DNA from: JBEKSX01 sp049516635
Lineage (GTDB): Bacteria; Bacteroidota; Ignavibacteria; Tepidaquicellales; OLB5
Direction: 5' to 3'
DNA length: 30,687 bases
Assembly (NCBI GenBank): GCA_049516635.1
Contig: JBEKSX010000026.1
Coordinates: forward strand, 1 to 30,687
Shown: positions 14,898 to 21,993 of the stretch, in pieces
Layout: every line of letters begins with the position of its first letter
Numbering within the stretch: the stretch's first letter is position 1
Notes under the pieces: generated by a model
The model's input: the letters and a program-made list of their open reading frames with translations, nothing else
Told to the model about the DNA's origin: nothing
The model's database searches: none
Translations under genes and position numbers: made by a program

Positions 14898-17027
14898 ATG
14901 AAAACAAAATTATTTACTCTGCTATTTCTCCTCGTTATTACATATCATACAAATTCGCAATGGATTCAAACTTCAAACGGTTTTACCAGACTGCAGGTTA
15001 ATGCACTTGCCTTAATGGGAACGAGCATTTTTGCCGGAACAAATTATTATGGAGTTTATACAAGCTCCGATGGTGGGGGGAACTGGATTGCTGTAAATAA
15101 TGGTATCCCGGACAGCACCATAGTTAGGTGTTTAGCAGTAAGCGGTACTAGTATTCTTGCAGGTACTTACCATCATGGAATGTATCTAAGTACAGATAAC
15201 GGTGCGCAATGGCTTCCTGCAGATAATGGGCTTAACGGTACACCCTCTGTTTATTCATTTGCAGTAAGCGGAACAAATATTTTTGCAGGTTCCGGCAACA
15301 ACAATGGTGTTTTTTTAAGCACAAATAACGGGCAAAGCTGGACTGCAGTAAATAACGGTCTTCCACTAAGCGTAGACTTTTATGTTTTTTCTCTTGCAGT
15401 TAGCGGGGAAAATATCTTTGCCGGAACCAGTAATAGTGGTATTTATTTAAGTACAGATAACGGTACAAACTGGGTTGTTGTTAATGGTGGCCTTTCTCCC
15501 ATCTTAGCATTAGCAGTAAACGGAACAAATATTTTTGCTGCTGCCGGTAATGGCATCTATTTGAGTACAAACAACGGAGTGACGTGGGTTGCTGTCAATA
15601 ATGGTTTACCAAACGGTATTATTATCGCTTCATTTGCGGTAAGCGGTACCAATATATTTGCAGGTGCTTACTTTTCAGGTACTGGAATTTATCTGAGTAC
15701 AAACAATGGATCGAGCTGGACTGCTGTTAACAATGGCATTCCTTCTTTTACATATGTTTATTCGATGTTAGTAAACGGAACAAATATTCTGGCAGGTAAC
15801 AATAATGTCGGTGTCTACTTCAGTTCAAATTACGGCACAACCTGGACTGTTTCAAACAATGGTTTTCCTGCGCAGCCCATCAGTGCTTTAGCATCAAACG
15901 GCTCAGATGTCTATGCCGGCACTTCAAATCGCGGTATTTATCTAAGCACCGATAACGGCTCAATCTGGGTTAACTGCCTGGTTGGAAATATGAACGTCCG
16001 CACTTTCGTTATTAACGGTGATAACATTTTTGTAGGCAGTATGAACTATGGGGTCTATCTAAGCACCGACCGGGGATCATCATGGACTGCCGTTAACAAT
16101 GGCATACCATACGGAAGCTTCGTGAATACTTTAACAATTAACGGGACCAATATTTTTGCAGGTACACAGGGATTTGGTATTTGTTTGAGTACTAACAACG
16201 GAACTAATTGGGTCACTGTAAATAATGGTTTGCCTGAAGGTGTTATCGTAAATACATTAACGTCGGTCGGAAGCATTGTTTTCGCCGGTACTAACAATAA
16301 CGGAATTTACACAAGCTCAAACAGTGGCGCAAACTGGATTTCGGCAAATAATGGTCTTCCTATGGCTATTATTAGAGCTTTTGCTGTGGTAGGGACGAAT
16401 ATATTTGCGGGAACTTACCAGCAGGGTATATTTCTAAGCACGGATTACGGCGGACAATGGATTCCGGTGAATAACGGTTTTAACGGCACACCATCGATCT
16501 CTTCCTTTGCGGTAGTCGGTACAAACGTTTTTGTGGGTACATATACGAACGGCGTATATTTAACTACCGATTATGGTACAACATGGAACCAAATAAATGA
16601 GGGGGGTTTGAGTAATACCTATATACCCGCATTAACAACAAATACCGATTATATTTTTGCAGGTGTGTATCCTGCCGGCGTATGGCGCAGGCCGCTATCG
16701 GAATTAATCGGTGTCCAAAAAATCTCAGAATCCGTTCCGCAAGATTTTGCATTATATCAAAATTATCCCAATCCCTTCAACCCTTCAACTAAAATAAGGT
16801 TTGAAATCCCCCTTAATAAAGGGGGTGGCTTTAGCCGGGGGTTGTTTACCAGATTAACCATCTACGACCTCCTCGGCCGTGAAGTTGCAACCCTTGTAAA
16901 CCAACAGCTGAAATCCGGCACATACGAAGTGGAATTTAATGGAACAAATTATCCCAGCGGCGTGTATTTTTATAGATTGACAACAAATGATTTTATTGCC
17001 ACCAAAAAGTTGGTTTTGGTAAAATAA
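14898..17027 (+). CDS. Secreted beta-propeller-repeat protein with T9SS type A sorting domain
   Basis: The 709-aa exported protein begins with a signal peptide (about residues 1-20, cleavage near TNS-Q). Residues ~20-612 are a run of ~42-residue repeats of the form V-x-G-T-N-I-F-A-G-T, then G-I-Y-L-S-T-D-N-G and W-x-x-V-N-N-G-L-P. I count thirteen full copies and a partial fourteenth, resembling BNR/Ycf48/sortilin-like propeller blades. The C-terminal ~97 residues (613-709) are the sorting domain: LYQNYPNPFNPSTK, LTIYDLLGREV, YPSGVYFYRL and the KKLVLVK end. It would cross the outer membrane by T9SS, where the domain is removed or exchanged for a surface anchor. The sorting domain has an extra segment, LNKGGGFSRGLF (about 637-648), encoded by a palindromic DNA repeat. 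A strong terminator follows at 17048. Ligand unknown; an adhesive or scaffold role is a guess. Confidence 0.85.
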   Translation: MKTKLFTLLFLLVITYHTNSQWIQTSNGFTRLQVNALALMGTSIFAGTNYYGVYTSSDGGGNWIAVNNGIPDSTIVRCLAVSGTSILAGTYHHGMYLSTDNGAQWLPADNGLNGTPSVYSFAVSGTNIFAGSGNNNGVFLSTNNGQSWTAVNNGLPLSVDFYVFSLAVSGENIFAGTSNSGIYLSTDNGTNWVVVNGGLSPILALAVNGTNIFAAAGNGIYLSTNNGVTWVAVNNGLPNGIIIASFAVSGTNIFAGAYFSGTGIYLSTNNGSSWTAVNNGIPSFTYVYSMLVNGTNILAGNNNVGVYFSSNYGTTWTVSNNGFPAQPISALASNGSDVYAGTSNRGIYLSTDNGSIWVNCLVGNMNVRTFVINGDNIFVGSMNYGVYLSTDRGSSWTAVNNGIPYGSFVNTLTINGTNIFAGTQGFGICLSTNNGTNWVTVNNGLPEGVIVNTLTSVGSIVFAGTNNNGIYTSSNSGANWISANNGLPMAIIRAFAVVGTNIFAGTYQQGIFLSTDYGGQWIPVNNGFNGTPSISSFAVVGTNVFVGTYTNGVYLTTDYGTTWNQINEGGLSNTYIPALTTNTDYIFAGVYPAGVWRRPLSELIGVQKISESVPQDFALYQNYPNPFNPSTKIRFEIPLNKGGGFSRGLFTRLTIYDLLGREVATLVNQQLKSGTYEVEFNGTNYPSGVYFYRLTTNDFIATKKLVLVK
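16808..16845 (+). repeat. Palindromic repeat inside a coding region
   Basis: CCCCCTT (16808-16814) and AAGGGGG (16819-16825) form a 7-bp hairpin with loop AATA. GGCT/AGCC (16827-16830 and 16833-16836) form a second hairpin, then GGGGGTTGT follows. It matches the intergenic copy at 14603-14630 in arrangement. It is read in frame as P-L-N-K-G-G-G-F-S-R-G-L within the T9SS sorting domain of the 14898 gene. Confidence 0.65.
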
Positions 17028-17047
17028 AATTACCTTATTATGTAATC

Positions 17048-17076
17048 AAGGACGTTCTGTTGAACGTCCTTTTTTT
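17048..17076 (+). terminator. Rho-independent terminator of the 14898 gene
   Basis: AAGGACGTTC (17048-17057) and GAACGTCCTT (17062-17071) form a 10-bp stem with loop TGTT, directly followed by a T-run to 17076. It begins 20 nt after the stop codon. Confidence 0.9.
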
Positions 17077-17119
17077 ATTTATTACCCCTGACTATCGCAG
17101 TTATACCTTGATTATTGCC

Positions 17120-17150
17120 TTGATTTATGCAGATTGATGTAGTATATTTG
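17120..17150 (+). promoter_or_regulatory. Orphan Bacteroidota-type promoter
   Basis: TTG (17120-17122), a 20-nt spacer and TATATTTG (17143-17150) match the Bacteroidota -33/-7 consensus in sequence and spacing. No plus-strand gene follows before the trxB 3' end, so it would start a non-coding transcript. Confidence 0.55.
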
Positions 17151-17334
17151 TATTCGTTGTTCTTTGAAATTTAAATAACACAAGCTTGAGACAAGCTAAG
17201 TATACAAGCTAATCTATCCATTTATTGCGATTCCGGGCTGTTTTAGAAGCCTGAACAAGCTAGCTTGTGTGTGTGTGGGAACCCCTCAATATTCAATTAT
17301 CAATTTTCAATTAAAAACGAAGAATTTTAACTTG

Positions 17335-17401
17335 TCTCCCCTTTACGAAAGGGGAGAAACGGCAGCCAGCCCGTCTTTGTGCGGGAAGCCGAGAGGGGTT
17401 C
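17335..17401. repeat. Inverted-repeat element with CTCCCC/GGGGAG hairpin
   Basis: A perfect 10-bp hairpin (17335-17344 and 17348-17357, loop ACG) is followed by a second, interrupted hairpin (17360-17391) and the end block GAGGGGTTC, which is complementary to 17279-17287. The build resembles short palindromic repeats scattered in Bacteroidota intergenic regions; only one copy is in this window. Confidence 0.5.
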
Positions 17402-17510
17402 ATTACTAAATAATTATTACTTAACTAACCCAAAAGTGGCGATTCTGAGCGTTCTTATTACTTAGCATTACTTAAGTAATGGGATGGGGTACCTTATGAA
17501 CATATAATTG

Positions 17511-17553
17511 AAAAAACAGGGATTTAATTAATTTATTAATTTCTCTGGTTTTT
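17511..17553 (+). terminator. Possible terminator of the orphan transcript
   Basis: AATTAAT (17526-17532) pairs with ATTAATT (17535-17541). A weaker outer part, CAGGGA with TCTCTG, and an A-run opposite the T-run at 17549-17553 extend it. The stem is AT-rich and interrupted, so termination strength is doubtful. Confidence 0.35.
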
Positions 17554-17559
17554 AGGAAT

Positions 17560-17596
17560 AAAAAAAAAGACTGACCTTCATTTTCCAAAGTCAGTC
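17560..17596 (-). terminator. Rho-independent terminator of the TPR-trxB operon
   Basis: On the minus strand, GACTGAC (17596-17590) pairs with GTCAGTC (17575-17569) across a 14-nt loop, followed by a run of nine T (17568-17560). It lies about 70 nt beyond the trxB stop. Confidence 0.8.
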
Positions 17597-17626
17597 CCTG
17601 ATGAAAATCAATTATAGTCTGTGTTC

Positions 17627-17656
17627 TCTCAGAGTCTCCCGCAGGGGACTCTGAGA
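17627..17656. other. Perfect 10-bp palindrome just downstream of trxB
   Basis: TCTCAGAGTC (17627-17636) and GACTCTGAGA (17647-17656) pair fully, and CCC/GGG (17638-17640 and 17644-17646) extends the stem inward. It starts 10 nt past the trxB stop codon, ahead of the T-run terminator. It may protect the mRNA 3' end or act as a first terminator hairpin, although no T-run follows it. Confidence 0.6.
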
Positions 17657-17666
17657 AATGAATTGT

Positions 17667-18623
17667 TTAATCGTCACCCAAGGATTGAAGGTAATGTTCT
17701 GTATCTATTGCAGCCATGCATCCTGTTCCGGCGGCAGTTACTGCCTGTCTGTAAATGTGGTCCTGTGCGTCTCCGCAGGCAAAAACGCCCGGGATATTTG
17801 TTTCTGTACTGGACTTTTTGGTTTTTATGTATCCGTTATCGAGCAGGTCGATCTGTCCTTTGAATATATCGGTGTTCGGTTTGTGTCCTATACCCAGGAA
17901 TATTCCTTCACACTCGAAAAGGAATTTTTCGCCTGTCTTAACGTTCTTTAACATAGCGCCTGTTACGGTTTTCTTGCCGTTCTCCTCAATACCGATAACT
18001 TCGTCCAAAACCGTATCGAGCAGGAATTTTATCTTCGGGTTTTTCTTTGCACGTTCGACCATGATCCTGGATGCGCGGAACTCATCACGTCTGTGAACGA
18101 TGGTGACTTCTTTACCGAACTTTGAGAGGTAGGTTGCTTCTTCCATTGCTGTATCACCGCCGCCTATTACAATTATTCTCTGGTCCTTAAAAAAGAACCC
18201 GTCGCAGGTGGCACAGGCAGAAACGCCGTAACCCATATAATGCGTTTCGGAAGGAAGTCCGAGAAGTTTTGCCGATGCTCCGGTAGCGATTATTACCGAC
18301 TTAGCGAGATGTTCTTCGCTGTCTGTGTATATTTTGAAAGGGTGTGTTTTGAGATCAACTTTTTCCACTATCTTGAACTGGCAGTCCGCACCGAATCTCA
18401 GCGCCTGCCTTCTCATGATATCCATAAGCTCGGGTCCCATGATTCCTTTTTCGAACCCCGGGTAATTTTCAACTTCGGTTGTTATTGTCAGCTGTCCGCC
18501 CGGCTGGAGACCTTCGAAGACTATGGGATTCAGATTAGCTCTTGCGGAATAAAGAGCTGCGGTCAGACCGGCAGGTCCTGAGCCGATGATAATTACGTTG
18601 TTCACGTTCTTGTCCTGTTTCAT
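17667..18623 (-). CDS. trxB: Thioredoxin-disulfide reductase
   Basis: TrxB passes electrons from NADPH through FAD and a redox-active cysteine pair to thioredoxin. The 318-aa protein has the FAD-binding GSGPAG (residues 14-19), PGGQL near 41-45, the redox motif CATC (137-140) followed by DGFFFKDQ, the NADPH-binding GGGDTAMEEA (154-163) and the C-terminal FAD motif FACGDAQD. Length is typical of bacterial low-molecular-weight TrxB. ATG at 18623 lies 17 nt after the stop of the TPR protein gene on the same strand, so the two are probably one operon read from the promoter at 20345-20314 and ended by the terminator at 17560-17596. Confidence 0.97.
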   Translation of the reverse strand: MKQDKNVNNVIIIGSGPAGLTAALYSARANLNPIVFEGLQPGGQLTITTEVENYPGFEKGIMGPELMDIMRRQALRFGADCQFKIVEKVDLKTHPFKIYTDSEEHLAKSVIIATGASAKLLGLPSETHYMGYGVSACATCDGFFFKDQRIIVIGGGDTAMEEATYLSKFGKEVTIVHRRDEFRASRIMVERAKKNPKIKFLLDTVLDEVIGIEENGKKTVTGAMLKNVKTGEKFLFECEGIFLGIGHKPNTDIFKGQIDLLDNGYIKTKKSSTETNIPGVFACGDAQDHIYRQAVTAAGTGCMAAIDTEHYLQSLGDD

Positions 18624-18640
18624 TAAGATGATTAATTGTT

Positions 18641-20305
18641 TTATTTATATTTTTCGATTTTGTACATAAGGTCTTTATTATCGGGGCTTTCCTGAAGCGA
18701 CTGGTTCCAGTATTTGAGCGCATTATCTTTATCACCCATGCCGAGGTATACATCGCCGAGGTGCTCGAGGAGAGTTGCATTACTGCTTATCTTAACGGCT
18801 TTCTCGATATATTTTTTTGCGTTCTTATAATCTTTCATTTTGTAGTAGATCCATCCGTATGTGTCTAGGTAAGAGGCGTTGTCCGGTTCCTTTTCGATGG
18901 TTTTTCTGGACATTTCAAGTGCTTCCTGGAGCTTAACGCCGCGTTCGGATAGGTGGTAAGCATAATTGTTCAGAAGGAGAATATTATCGGGATAATATTT
19001 GAATGCCTGCTGGTAAAGATTATCGCATTCGTCATCCATCTTCAGGTCATCATAGATGATGCCGAGTGTGGAAATGGAATTAATGTCCTGCGGAGCGAGA
19101 TTGAGCGCTTTTTCCAGATAAGGAAGGCTTTCTTTTTCTTTACCGAGCCTGTATAAAGTGTTCCCGGTGAGGAAGTTCAGCCTGAAGTCTTCGGTGAAAA
19201 TGCCAACGCCTTTGCTGAAGATCCCGAGTGCATCGCTGAGCCGGTTCTGGTCGAGATAGAAAAATCCTGCTTCGACAAATGCTTCCGATGAAGTATCGGC
19301 TGCTTGCTCTAATATCTTTTTTATTTTTTGGTCGGCTATGCCAAAATTGTTCTCTCTGGCGTCGATGAAAGCAAGGTACATTTGAGGCATCCATTCATCT
19401 GGGTACGCAGTACTGAGGTTTTCCAGGATAGACTTAGCCACACCCAATGCAGTGGAATCGTCTTTGGATGCATCATAGAAGGCAACGGCAACGCTCATCT
19501 TAGACCCGAAATCGACCGAATCTTTATCGGTAAGCTTGCCGAATTCCTCGAACGCCTGGTCATTTCTTCCTGTCCTGAAATATATTTTTATTATTTCAGT
19601 TTGTACATCGCGGTTCTTTGGATTTTGTTTAAGTATATCCTTGTATATCCTCAGAGCATTATCATAATCGGGGATTTTCAAATATTCGTTGGCTATAGAA
19701 TATTTCAGGTTAAGGTCTGTGGGGTTCAGAGTGAGGATCTTTTCCATTGCGGAGGCGGCATTAGCGTAGTCTTTGTAGCCCTCGTATATTGTAACCATCC
19801 TCTCGAGCACGGTTTCGTCATACTCATAATCTTCTGTGATCTTTTCGTAGTATTTGATCGCCTCGGAGGGTTGTTTTTCGGCTTCATATACTCTGCCGAT
19901 ATTGTAAAGGGTATTAATGTCATCGGGTTTCTTATCCGAGACCATTTTAAGGTATTTCATGGCGTTGGGATAGTCTTCCAGAATGATATAAATATCGGCG
20001 AGATTATCCGCATAGTCGACGTTATTCTGGTCTAACCTGAACGCCTGCAGTCCGTTCTCGAGAGCTTTCTCAAACTGCGATACGTTGTAGTAAAGCTTTG
20101 ATAAAGTGTAATATATGCCTGGGGCTTTTTCAATTTGCAATGCTTCATTGTAAAGGCGGATTGCAGCCAGATAATTATCCTGAAGCTCGTAGCTCTTTCC
20201 CTGAATAAAAAGATCGAGTGCTTTCGGGTCGGCGGGTTTTTCCTGTGCGATGAGCAAACCGCAGGTAAATCCGAATATTATAATATATTTAAGAAAAAAT
20301 TTCAT
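18641..20305 (-). CDS. Exported tetratricopeptide-repeat protein
   Basis: The 554-aa protein starts with a lipid-free signal peptide (MKFFLKYIIIFGFTCGLLIAQ-like, residues 1-21) and then consists almost wholly of TPR helical hairpins, roughly a dozen. Typical examples are NTLYNIGRVYEAEKQPSEAIKYYEKI, SIANEYLKIPDYDNALRIYKDIL and TYGWIYYKMKDYKNAKKYIEKAV. It should be periplasmic or envelope-associated and act as a protein-interaction scaffold; the partner is unknown. I chose ATG at 20305 over an in-frame TTG at 20344. The ATG gives a clean signal peptide, and the TTG codon lies inside the promoter -33 box. Similar TPR proteins near trxB are not something I can tie to a defined pathway. Confidence 0.88.
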   Translation of the reverse strand: MKFFLKYIIIFGFTCGLLIAQEKPADPKALDLFIQGKSYELQDNYLAAIRLYNEALQIEKAPGIYYTLSKLYYNVSQFEKALENGLQAFRLDQNNVDYADNLADIYIILEDYPNAMKYLKMVSDKKPDDINTLYNIGRVYEAEKQPSEAIKYYEKITEDYEYDETVLERMVTIYEGYKDYANAASAMEKILTLNPTDLNLKYSIANEYLKIPDYDNALRIYKDILKQNPKNRDVQTEIIKIYFRTGRNDQAFEEFGKLTDKDSVDFGSKMSVAVAFYDASKDDSTALGVAKSILENLSTAYPDEWMPQMYLAFIDARENNFGIADQKIKKILEQAADTSSEAFVEAGFFYLDQNRLSDALGIFSKGVGIFTEDFRLNFLTGNTLYRLGKEKESLPYLEKALNLAPQDINSISTLGIIYDDLKMDDECDNLYQQAFKYYPDNILLLNNYAYHLSERGVKLQEALEMSRKTIEKEPDNASYLDTYGWIYYKMKDYKNAKKYIEKAVKISSNATLLEHLGDVYLGMGDKDNALKYWNQSLQESPDNKDLMYKIEKYK

Positions 20306-20313
20306 TGTAATTT

Positions 20314-20345
20314 CAAATATAATTTTATTCCATTTTAATAACAAA
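20314..20345 (-). promoter_or_regulatory. Bacteroidota-type promoter of the TPR-trxB operon
   Basis: On the minus strand, TTTG (20345-20342), a 20-nt spacer and TATATTTG (20321-20314) match the -33/-7 consensus precisely. Eight nt separate the -7 box from the ATG at 20305, implying a leaderless or nearly leaderless mRNA. Confidence 0.7.
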
Positions 20346-20507
20346 GTAAAAACCTTTATCTATGCAATTTAGTGAATGGGTATGCATTATGAAAAGATAA
20401 TATATTATATTTACCCGGGAAAGATAACCGATCCGGGGAAATATACTTAAATAAATTGATACGACGGGTTAAAATGATTAATTTATAATAATCTAATCCC
20501 ATAATTT

Positions 20508-21911
20508 ATGAAAAAGTTATTTACAACCGAAAAATTAAGCTCTTTATTTTTCTATTTCTCCATCCTCATCTTCATCATCGGGTTTAACTTTACCGATAGC
20601 CCGCCTTCATTCGGCTGGTACCAGCAGTTTATGCCGAATTTGAATAATCAACTGATATCAGATATTTTCTTTCTTGACAGCTTATCTGGTTGGGCAGTGA
20701 CTAATGATAATACACCGCAGGACACAGGTTATATATTAAAGACTACAAACGGGGGAGACAACTGGACAATTAAGTATCAGGATAAACGGGATTTTAGCAG
20801 AATAATGTTTATAAATTCCAACACTGGATTTACTTGTGGTGGAACAGGTAGTGGGACCAGTTATCTTTATAAAAGTACCAATGGCGGAGATAATTGGTAC
20901 ACACTACCAGTGCTAGGAAATAACTTTTACACAGATATGAGTGTATTAAACAATGACACAATTTGGTTGGTTGATCCTGACGGATTACTTGGCGGTGTAT
21001 TTTTCACCAGCAACGGCGGGCAGAACTGGATACAGCAGATGTATCTGGTATCCAATAACCCCAACAAGATATATATGTTCAACCGGAATATCGGGTTTAT
21101 TTCGACATCTGGAGCGCAGATATATAAGACAACAAATAGCGGGGTGAACTGGACACTTAAGCAAAGCAATGAAGTTTTTACGGATATGTTTTTTGCAGAT
21201 AGTTTAACGGGCTGGAAAGCAGGTATAACTATGAAAAAGACAACTGATGGAGGGAATAATTGGTCATTACAAGTGCTACCGCACGGCGGATTAATATCTA
21301 TGTTCGGGAGCATGCAAAGATTTAAAAATATAAATCGTGATACAATTTGGGGGGTTGGCGGCTATTTAGATTACGGTGGCGGTAGGGAAAGAGCAATAAT
21401 TTACAGAACAATAAATGGAGGAGCAAATTGGGAATTTCAGTTACCCGACACGGCATTTGGAATACCAAACCTAACATTTATTAACTTTGTGGATAGATTA
21501 AGAGGCTGGGCTTATAGCTCTTATTTTTCACAACCGGTTGGTGGTATTATTTCAAGTGGCGTAAGTACTATCTCAGGGGGTGATACAACAAATTACTCAG
21601 GTATCAAGAAAATAAGCAGTAATGAACCTTTGAATTTTATTCTATATCAAAATTATCCCAATCCCTTCAATCCTGTTACAAATATTAATTATAAAATATC
21701 GAAAACCTCAAATGTGTTATTGGAAGTATTCGATATTAACGGCAGGAGGTTGAAAATACTGGTAAAACAAAAACAAAGTGCCGGAGAATACACAGTTAAA
21801 TTTGACGGTTCATCGGTGTCATCAGGGGTTTATTTTTACAGGTTACAAATAACAAATGAGAAAGGAGGAATTGAAGATGTAGAGACTAAAAAAGCTATTC
21901 TTGTAAAATGA
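20508..21911 (+). CDS. Secreted Ycf48/sortilin-like repeat protein with T9SS type A sorting domain
   Basis: The 467-aa exported protein has an N-terminal hydrophobic segment (about residues 13-27) as signal sequence. Residues ~45-350 contain propeller-type repeats recognisable by S-L-S-G-W-A-V, Y-K-S-T-N-G-G-D-N-W, F-F-T-S-N-G-G-Q-N-W, Y-K-T-T-N-S-G-V-N-W and K-K-T-T-D-G-G-N-N-W; these are the [ST]-x-[DN]-G-G-x-[NT]-W turns of Ycf48/BNR-like blades. Residues ~372-467 form the sorting domain: ILYQNYPNPFNPVT, LLEVFDINGRR, GVYFYRL and the KKAILVK end. It is probably displayed on or released from the cell surface through T9SS. It shares the cargo design of the 14898 gene but has shorter, less regular repeats. 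It is divergent from the TPR gene and 82 nt before the next cargo gene. Confidence 0.85.
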   Translation: MKKLFTTEKLSSLFFYFSILIFIIGFNFTDSPPSFGWYQQFMPNLNNQLISDIFFLDSLSGWAVTNDNTPQDTGYILKTTNGGDNWTIKYQDKRDFSRIMFINSNTGFTCGGTGSGTSYLYKSTNGGDNWYTLPVLGNNFYTDMSVLNNDTIWLVDPDGLLGGVFFTSNGGQNWIQQMYLVSNNPNKIYMFNRNIGFISTSGAQIYKTTNSGVNWTLKQSNEVFTDMFFADSLTGWKAGITMKKTTDGGNNWSLQVLPHGGLISMFGSMQRFKNINRDTIWGVGGYLDYGGGRERAIIYRTINGGANWEFQLPDTAFGIPNLTFINFVDRLRGWAYSSYFSQPVGGIISSGVSTISGGDTTNYSGIKKISSNEPLNFILYQNYPNPFNPVTNINYKISKTSNVLLEVFDINGRRLKILVKQKQSAGEYTVKFDGSSVSSGVYFYRLQITNEKGGIEDVETKKAILVK

Positions 21912-21993
21912 GCAAAAACTTCAAGAAGGTATTTCAAGGGGCAAATTAACCTTATTGTAAATGCTGATTTTACAAACATAAAAAATTAAAGAA

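Larger units (their letters stand above)
17151..17553 (+). ncRNA. Candidate structured non-coding transcript with boxA-like leader
   Basis: This region has no credible reading frame but much structure. TGTTCTTTGAAA (17158-17169), just after the promoter, resembles the boxA antitermination signal of rRNA leaders. ACAAGCT occurs four times (17180, 17191, 17204, 17255), the last forming the palindrome ACAAGCTAGCTTGT. GAACCCCTC (17279-17287) can pair with GAGGGGTTC (17393-17401), enclosing the hairpin TCTCCCCTTT/AAAGGGGAGA (17335-17357) and a CGGC/GCCG plus CCCG/CGGG pair (17360-17391). The palindrome CATTACTTAAGTAATG sits at 17466-17481. A hairpin with a T-run ends the stretch at 17553. The 17335-17401 part may itself be a dispersed repeat rather than part of an RNA gene. 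Function unknown. Confidence 0.4.

Noticed and set aside
17158..17169. Start of an rRNA operon
   Set aside because: The leader-like boxA is present, but no 16S rRNA sequence follows; the next gene is trxB on the opposite strand.
19328..20035. 235-codon plus-strand frame
   Set aside because: Antisense to the TPR protein gene; long only because of repetitive codon use in TPR coding sequence.
20306..20344. Longer TPR-protein start at TTG 20344
   Set aside because: The TTG is part of the promoter -33 element, and the ATG at 20305 begins a proper signal peptide.
21955..21975. Inverted repeat TTGTAAA/TTTACAA before the 21994 gene
   Set aside because: Arms of 7 bp in AT-rich DNA are easily chance; no T-run and no recurrence seen.
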